From Chlorobiota bacterium (GTDB taxonomy: Bacteria > Bacteroidota > Bacteroidia > Bacteroidales > B39-G9): DNA of 56,845 bases. The notes beneath the pieces were generated by a model. That model worked only from the letters and a program-made list of their open reading frames with translations, made no database searches and was not told where the DNA came from. Positions 52,018 to 56,845 of this stretch are shown here, piece after piece. The stretch's first letter is position 1; each line of letters starts with the position of its first letter. A program made the position numbers and the translations under genes. Location: NCBI GenBank assembly GCA_013152655.1, contig JAADFW010000145.1:1-56845 (forward strand), given 5' to 3'.

Positions 52018-52440
52018 TTATCAAAAATACTGATTTTTTCAGCATCTTTTTTTTTATTGTTTATTCACAGTTTTTGTGTTAAAAAAGAAGAAAAACTCCC
52101 TTTTGCATACATCAATTACAGTTTTTATTTAACCGATCCGGCATTTTTTAATCTCAATTCTATTGGTGGGTATGCTGTAATTAAAAATGAAGGTATTAAT
52201 GGAGTAATTGTTTACAGAAAAAGTTTAGATGAAATAATGGCTTATGATGGAAATTGCACTTACCAGCCATCTGCCCGTTGCGGGGTTAAATTAAGTACCG
52301 ACCAAATAAGTGCAACTGATTCTTGTTGCGGCTCAGTTTTTCAATTATACGATGGGTTTCCTACAAAAGGCCCTGCCACACTGCCTTTATACGAATATAA
52401 AGTTACTGTTGAAAATGAAAGAGTTACAATTACAAATTAA
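52003..52440 (+). CDS. Rieske-like envelope protein lacking the histidine cluster ligands
   Basis: A 145-residue protein with a signal sequence ending near FIHSFCVKKEE; the Cys may be a non-canonical lipid site. The second half follows the Rieske pattern: IVYRKSLDEIMAYDGNCTYQP, then DSCCGSVFQLYDGFPTKGPATLPLYEYKV, with the usual GPA...PL...Y spacing. In a true Rieske protein the first pair is CxH and the second CxxH; here they read CTY and SCCG. So the fold looks right, but the two His ligands are absent. Extra Cys (ARC and CC) could give another metal site or disulfides. A strong terminator follows. Confidence 0.7.
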   Translation: MKRIHLSKILIFSASFFLLFIHSFCVKKEEKLPFAYINYSFYLTDPAFFNLNSIGGYAVIKNEGINGVIVYRKSLDEIMAYDGNCTYQPSARCGVKLSTDQISATDSCCGSVFQLYDGFPTKGPATLPLYEYKVTVENERVTITN

Positions 52441-52444
52441 TAGT

Positions 52445-52478
52445 AAAAGGCAGATAGTTATCTATCTGCCTTTTATTT
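52445..52478. terminator. Bidirectional terminator between convergent genes
   Basis: AAAAGGCAGATAG and CTATCTGCCTTTT pair over 13 bp with a 4-nt loop, with T/A tracts on both sides. It serves the Rieske-like gene on the plus strand and ahcY on the minus strand. Confidence 0.92.
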
Positions 52479-52496
52479 TACAAAGATTATATTTAA

Positions 52497-53915
52497 CTAA
52501 TATCTATAATGCTCGGGCTTATATGGGCCATTAAGAGGAACGCCTAAATATTCAGCTTGTTCTTTAGTTAATTTAGTAAGATTAACGCCTATATGAGGCA
52601 AATGTAATCTTGCAACTTCTTCATCAAGATATTTAGGTAATCGGTAAACAGCTATTTTATAATTTTTTTGCCACAAATCAATTTGGGCCAAAGTTTGATT
52701 TGTAAATGAATTACTCATTACAAATGAAGGATGTCCTGTTGCACACCCAAGGTTAACCAATCTGCCTTCAGCTAAAAGAATAATTGAATGGCCATCAGGA
52801 AAATAATATTGGTCAACCTGAGGCTTAATATTAACTTTTTTAATTCCTTTCCAATTTTCAAGTTCTGAAACCTGAATCTCGTTATCAAAATGTCCGATAT
52901 TACAAACAATAGCCTGATCGTTCATTTTTGACATTTGTTCAGCAGTAATAACATCTTTATTACCAGTTGTTGTAACAAAAATATTACCTTCAGTTAAAGC
53001 GTCTTCCAAAGTTGTAACTTCAAAACCTTCCATAGCAGCTTGTAATGCGCAAATAGGGTCTATTTCAGTAACAATTACCCTGGCTCCGTAACTCCTCATT
53101 GATTTTGCACTCCCTTTTCCAACATCGCCATAGCCACATATAACAATTACTTTTCCGGCAAGCATTATATCTGTAGCTCTTTTAATTCCGTCAGCCAGAG
53201 ACTCGCGACAACCGTACAGGTTATCAAATTTTGATTTAGTAACAGAATCATTTACATTAATTGCAGGAAACAACAATTTTCCTTCGCTTAACATTTGATA
53301 TAGCCTATGAACTCCGGTAGTTGTTTCTTCAGAAACACCTTTTATTCTTTCTGCTACTCTATGCCATGTTTTGTTATCTTTTTCAAATATTTTTTTAAGT
53401 CTGATAAGAAGTTCTTGTTCATCCAGTGCTTCAACTTTTTCATTTAATAGTTCAGGATTATTTTCAGCATCAAAACCCATATGTATCATAAGGGTAGCAT
53501 CGCCACCGTCATCAACAATTATATCAGGCCCATTCCCGTCCGGAAAAATTAATGCTTGTTCAGTACACCACCAATATTCTTCAAGTGTTTCGCCTTTCCA
53601 GGCAAAAACCGGAATTCCTCTTTCAGCAATTGCTGCGGCTGCATGATCCTGAGTTGAAAAAATATTACAACTAGCCCATCTCACATCAGCTCCTAAATCA
53701 ACTAAAGTTTCAATTAGTACAGCTGTTTGAATAGTCATGTGTAATGATCCGGTAATTCTGGCTCCTTTAAGCGGTTCTTGTCCTTTGTGTTTTTCTCTTA
53801 ATGCCATTAAGCCCGGCATTTCATTCTCTGCCAATTCAATTTCTTTTCTTCCCCATTCAGCTAATTTTAAATCTTTAACTTTATAGGGTAATCTTTCTAC
53901 TATTGTTCGTTCCAT
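52497..53915 (-). CDS. ahcY: Adenosylhomocysteinase
   Basis: Splits S-adenosylhomocysteine to adenosine and homocysteine in the activated methyl cycle. Seen: [31 protein letters not shown], the NAD-binding segment [41 protein letters not shown] and the C-terminal [12 protein letters not shown]. The length of 472 residues is typical of the form with the bacterial insert. queA, whose product uses S-adenosylmethionine, is the next gene upstream (24 bp). Confidence 0.98.
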   Translation of the reverse strand: MERTIVERLPYKVKDLKLAEWGRKEIELAENEMPGLMALREKHKGQEPLKGARITGSLHMTIQTAVLIETLVDLGADVRWASCNIFSTQDHAAAAIAERGIPVFAWKGETLEEYWWCTEQALIFPDGNGPDIIVDDGGDATLMIHMGFDAENNPELLNEKVEALDEQELLIRLKKIFEKDNKTWHRVAERIKGVSEETTTGVHRLYQMLSEGKLLFPAINVNDSVTKSKFDNLYGCRESLADGIKRATDIMLAGKVIVICGYGDVGKGSAKSMRSYGARVIVTEIDPICALQAAMEGFEVTTLEDALTEGNIFVTTTGNKDVITAEQMSKMNDQAIVCNIGHFDNEIQVSELENWKGIKKVNIKPQVDQYYFPDGHSIILLAEGRLVNLGCATGHPSFVMSNSFTNQTLAQIDLWQKNYKIAVYRLPKYLDEEVARLHLPHIGVNLTKLTKEQAEYLGVPLNGPYKPEHYRY

Positions 53916-53939
53916 AATTTATAATAAGTATTTAAATAT

Positions 53940-54989
53940 TTATAAAATTAACATTGCATCGCCATAAGTACCAAATCTATATTTTTCTTTTATGGCAACA
54001 TTGTATGCTTCAAATAACAAGTCGTATTCTGCAAAAGCAGCAACCATCATTAATAAAGTAGTTAACGGCAAATGAAAATTAGAAATCATTCTGGTAGCCA
54101 CATTAAATTCATATGGAGGAAAAATAAATTTATTTGTCCATCCGTCAAATGGTTTTAAATAGCCTAATGTAGAAACCGAGCTTTCTAATGTTCTCATAAC
54201 CGTTGTTCCAACAGCACATATTTCTCTTTTTTGGTCTTTTGCTTTATTTACAATATCAACAGCATCCTGTCCAATAAAAATTTGTTCAGAATCCATTTTG
54301 TGCTTAGTAAGATCTTCTACCTCAACATTTCTAAAATTGCCTAATCCTACATGTAAGGTTATTTCTGCAAAATTTATCCCTTTAATTTCCAATCTTTTTA
54401 ACAATTCCCTGCTATAATGCATACCAGCAGTAGGAGCAGCTACTGCTCCTTCATATTTTGCATAAATAGTTTGGTATCGTTCTTTATCTTCAGGAATAAC
54501 ATCTCGTTTTATAAATTTAGGCAATGGAGTTTCACCCAGATCATACAAGGTTTTTTTAAATTCATCGTACGAACCATCATATAAAAAACGAAGTGTTCTG
54601 CCTCGGGAAGTTGTATTGTCAATTACCTCAGCAACAAGCATGTCGTCTTTACCAAAATAAAGTTTATTCCCTATTCTAATTTTTCTGGCCGGATCAACTA
54701 AAACATCCCATAACCGTTGTTCCTTATTTAATTCTCTTAATAAAAACACCTCAATGCGTGCCCCTGTTTTTTCTTTATTGCCATATAATCTTGCAGGAAA
54801 AACTTTAGTATTATTAAAAACCATAACATCACTATCGTCAAAGTAATTTATTACTTCTTTAAATATTTTATGATCAATTTTCCCTGTCTTTTTATCAACA
54901 ATCATTAATCTTGATTCATCTCTGTTTTCAGAAGGATGAAGTGCAATTAATTCTTCCGGTAGATTAAACCTAAACTTTGATAATTTCAT
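53940..54989 (-). CDS. queA: S-adenosylmethionine:tRNA ribosyltransferase-isomerase (queuosine synthesis)
   Basis: Transfers the ribosyl part of SAM to preQ1 in tRNA to give epoxyqueuosine. The family stretches are [72 protein letters not shown] and [16 protein letters not shown]. The length is 349 residues. It lies 54 bp after truB, another tRNA modification gene, in the order usual for Bacteroidota. Confidence 0.97.
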   Translation of the reverse strand: MKLSKFRFNLPEELIALHPSENRDESRLMIVDKKTGKIDHKIFKEVINYFDDSDVMVFNNTKVFPARLYGNKEKTGARIEVFLLRELNKEQRLWDVLVDPARKIRIGNKLYFGKDDMLVAEVIDNTTSRGRTLRFLYDGSYDEFKKTLYDLGETPLPKFIKRDVIPEDKERYQTIYAKYEGAVAAPTAGMHYSRELLKRLEIKGINFAEITLHVGLGNFRNVEVEDLTKHKMDSEQIFIGQDAVDIVNKAKDQKREICAVGTTVMRTLESSVSTLGYLKPFDGWTNKFIFPPYEFNVATRMISNFHLPLTTLLMMVAAFAEYDLLFEAYNVAIKEKYRFGTYGDAMLIL

Positions 54990-55043
54990 GTTTTATTAAT
55001 TATATAATTTAAGTGATTTGATTACTTCGTATTCTTACTAGTT

Positions 55044-55733
55044 TTAATTATTTATTATTGTTTCAAATTGTGAAATAGTGAATGTATTTTCAATTTTAAA
55101 TTCTCCAACAGAAGTACGTTCTAATTTTGTTAAATGAGCACCACTTTTTAAAGAGAACCCAATATCGCGAATTAATGACCTTACATACATTCCTTTACTA
55201 CATTTTATTAAAAGAGTTACAAAAGGTAAATTAATATTTAATATTTCAATGCTTTTTATTTCAACCAAGCTTGGTTTAAGTTCAATGTTTTCGCCTTTTC
55301 GAGCATACTCATATGCTCTAACTCCATTTATTTTTTTTGCAGAAAATATAGGAGGAATTTGATTGATTTTTCCTATAAATTTATTTTTTAAAATATTTAA
55401 AAGTTCTTTCTCGTTTATATGATTATAAGGATAAGTTTTATCTACTTCTGTTTCTAAATCAAATGAAGGTGTTGTAGCACCAAATTTTATTTCTGCAATA
55501 TATTCTTTGTCATAGTTTGTAAAATCCTGTATTTTTTTTGTTGCTTTACCGGTACAAACGATCATTAATCCAGTAGCAAGAGGATCAAGCGTTCCGGCAT
55601 GGCCAACTTTTATTTTTTTTATATTATACCGCTTTTTTATCAAATATCTAATTTTATTTACTACATCAAACGATGTCCACTCGAATGGTTTATTTATTAA
55701 TAATACTTCACCATTTTTAAAGTCAAATTCCAT
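55044..55733 (-). CDS. truB: tRNA pseudouridine-55 synthase
   Basis: Makes pseudouridine 55 in the T-loop of tRNAs. The catalytic Asp is in KVGHAGTLDPLATGLMIV, and KEYIAEIKFGATTPSFDLE, IPPIFSAKKINGVRAYEYAR and CSKGMYVRSLIRDIG are further motifs. The length is 229 residues, the short form without a PUA domain. Its ATG overlaps the uppP stop by one base (TAATG), which suggests translational coupling. Confidence 0.97.
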   Translation of the reverse strand: MEFDFKNGEVLLINKPFEWTSFDVVNKIRYLIKKRYNIKKIKVGHAGTLDPLATGLMIVCTGKATKKIQDFTNYDKEYIAEIKFGATTPSFDLETEVDKTYPYNHINEKELLNILKNKFIGKINQIPPIFSAKKINGVRAYEYARKGENIELKPSLVEIKSIEILNINLPFVTLLIKCSKGMYVRSLIRDIGFSLKSGAHLTKLERTSVGEFKIENTFTISQFETIINN

Positions 55734-56512
55734 TAACTTACCGTTAAATCATATCCAAAGAATATAAAAATTAGAATCAACAATCCAATTGCAATTCTAT
55801 AATAACCAAACCATTTAAACCCATATTTTGTAAGAAATGCTATAAAGTATTTAATAGCAAACAGTGCAACAACAAAAGCAACTAAATTGCCAACTATAAG
55901 CATTACTATATTATGGTTTGTAATAGCCTCATGGTTTTTAAAAAGTTTGTACCCGGCAGCAGCAAACATAGTAGGAACTGCAAGAAAAAAAGAGAATTCA
56001 GCAGCAGTTTTTCTTGATAATTTTTGTGTCATTCCTCCAACAATTGTTGCAGCAGAACGAGAGACACCGGGAATCATAGCAATTGTTTGAAAAAATCCAA
56101 TTTTCAATGCTGTCTTATATGTTATTTCCTGATTTTTAGAAGGCTTATTATACCATTTGTCAACAAAAATTAAAATAACGCCTCCAACAATTAACATTGA
56201 AGCTACAACATAAATATTTTCTAACAAATCATCAATAAAATCGCTTAAAAGCAATCCTATTACAGCTGCCGGCAAAAAAGCAACAAAAAGTTTATAATAA
56301 AAAGTCATTGTTTGAAAAAACCTTTTCCAATATAATATTACTACAGAAAGAATTGCACCAAATTGAATATTGATAATAAAAGCTTGAATAAAATCATTGC
56401 TCTTCATTCCCAATATTCCTTCAGTAATAATCATGTGTCCGGTAGAAGAAATAGGTAAAAACTCTGTAATACCTTCAACAATTGCAATAATTATTGCTTG
56501 AAACCAATTCAT
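55733..56512 (-). CDS. uppP: Undecaprenyl-diphosphatase (UppP/BacA)
   Basis: Inner-membrane enzyme that recycles the cell-wall lipid carrier; it also gives bacitracin tolerance. The catalytic motifs [16 protein letters not shown] near the start and [13 protein letters not shown] near residue 155 are intact, with about eight membrane segments. The ORF track begins at 56572, but the ATG at 56512 ([14 protein letters not shown]) gives the family start and 259 residues. The longer form would overlap the DUF3098 gene. It is coupled to truB. Confidence 0.96.
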   Translation of the reverse strand: MNWFQAIIIAIVEGITEFLPISSTGHMIITEGILGMKSNDFIQAFIINIQFGAILSVVILYWKRFFQTMTFYYKLFVAFLPAAVIGLLLSDFIDDLLENIYVVASMLIVGGVILIFVDKWYNKPSKNQEITYKTALKIGFFQTIAMIPGVSRSAATIVGGMTQKLSRKTAAEFSFFLAVPTMFAAAGYKLFKNHEAITNHNIVMLIVGNLVAFVVALFAIKYFIAFLTKYGFKWFGYYRIAIGLLILIFIFFGYDLTVS

Positions 56513-56541
56513 AGAAAGAAAAAAATAAATGATAAATATTA

Positions 56542-56793
56542 TTAGTTTTTTGGCCTTTTCATTATTGCCCATATTTCAAATAAAAACCCAAACAAAACAA
56601 CAATGGGTGCAATTGTAATTCTTCTGAAACTAAAAATTTCAGGATTAAACACATCAGGACTATCAGATTTACCACCAATCATAAGCATAAAACCTATTAT
56701 TACTATAACAAATCCTATTAACAGAAAAATATAATTTTCTTTTGCTATGGCAAAATCATGTTTATTTAATTTTTCAGATTTTTTGTCCATCAT
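56542..56793 (-). CDS. DUF3098 membrane protein
   Basis: A small protein of 83 residues with two membrane segments ([21 protein letters not shown] and [18 protein letters not shown]) joined by [18 protein letters not shown], matching DUF3098. The family is of unknown function and in Bacteroidota typically lies between ftsX and uppP, as here. Either of the two leading Met codons could start it. It lies 29 bp before uppP. Confidence 0.9.
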   Translation of the reverse strand: MMDKKSEKLNKHDFAIAKENYIFLLIGFVIVIIGFMLMIGGKSDSPDVFNPEIFSFRRITIAPIVVLFGFLFEIWAIMKRPKN

Positions 56794-56811
56794 TCTTTTA
56801 TTTTCAAATAA

Positions 56812-56844
56812 TTAATAATATAATTTATCTAATTTAATACTTAA
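56812..56844 (-). CDS. C-terminal end of a probable FtsX cell-division protein (partial)
   Basis: The minus-strand frame entering from the window edge reads LSIKLDKLYY and stops 18 bp before the DUF3098 gene. Bacteroidota FtsX proteins usually end in a LYY-type tail, and ftsX normally precedes DUF3098. The evidence is ten codons plus gene order, so this is a tentative call. Confidence 0.45.
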   Translation of the reverse strand, partial: LSIKLDKLYY

Positions 56845-56845
56845 G

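Noticed and set aside
56513-56572. N-terminal extension of uppP in the ORF track
   Set aside because: It would overlap the DUF3098 gene; the downstream ATG gives the conserved family start.
1-56845. CRISPR arrays, tRNA or rRNA genes, prophage or insertion sequences
   Set aside because: No regularly spaced direct repeats, cloverleaf-like tracts, integrase or transposase genes were seen in either strand.

Overview
The window is an AT-rich chromosomal segment from a member of the Bacteroidota. Several things seen in the sequence support this: Bacteroidota-type promoters (TTTG, about 19-21 bp, TAnnTTTG) before rplU and the alternative complex III operon; a type IX secretion (T9SS) C-terminal sorting domain; a PorV/PorQ-family barrel beside a CarboxypepD_reg/TonB receptor; a complete alternative complex III (act) operon; many SPII lipoproteins; and the ftsX-DUF3098-uppP-truB-queA gene order. 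I cannot fix the family or genus. The act genes, the ETF and the fatty-acid oxidation operon point to an aerobic or facultative respirer that can grow on fatty acids. No tRNA, rRNA, CRISPR array, prophage or insertion sequence was seen.

Layout. (1) 1-6760, plus strand: end of a probable ruvX, def, a TPR lipoprotein, comEC without a working metallo-beta-lactamase domain, then trkA-trkH-acylphosphatase. (2) 6944-7408, minus: an orphan lipoprotein, followed by a 500-bp gap with the act promoter. (3) 7909-19241, plus: actA-B-C-D-F-E, then a fused ResB/CcsA cytochrome c assembly protein that would attach the many haems of ActA and ActE. (4) 19504-20751, plus: a SiaC-like DUF1987 protein and a lipoprotein cyclophilin. 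(5) 20748-24789, minus: CNT nucleoside transporter, thyA, folA, a secreted YD-like protein and a DUF4956 membrane protein, tightly spaced. (6) 25008-27434, minus: etfB-etfA, a terminator, and a DUF151/UVR nuclease-like gene. (7) 27639-35844, plus: marR, then fadN-fadA-fadE, a hotdog-fold protein and an acyl-CoA synthetase. This is a complete beta-oxidation operon facing away from its electron acceptor etfBA, with palindromes in the shared control region. (8) 35862-37366, minus: a second hotdog protein and a nitronate monooxygenase-like enzyme. (9) 37634-40856, plus: a Cys-cluster lipoprotein, a broken signal-peptide remnant, rplU-rpmA, serS and ruvC. (10) 40872-41773, minus: HIT protein and greA. 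(11) 41911-50961, minus: a three-gene outer-membrane operon (TonB-dependent receptor, 1391-residue T9SS cargo, PorV/PorQ barrel). (12) 51071-52440: two small uncharacterised envelope proteins and a divergent Rieske-like protein that lacks both histidine ligands. (13) 52497-56844, minus: ahcY, queA, truB, uppP, DUF3098 and the tail of a probable ftsX.

The best candidates for undescribed biology are the receptor/T9SS cargo/PorV operon, the His-less Rieske-like protein with its basic divergent neighbour, and the paired palindromes between etfBA and marR-fadNAE. All three are inferences from sequence and context.
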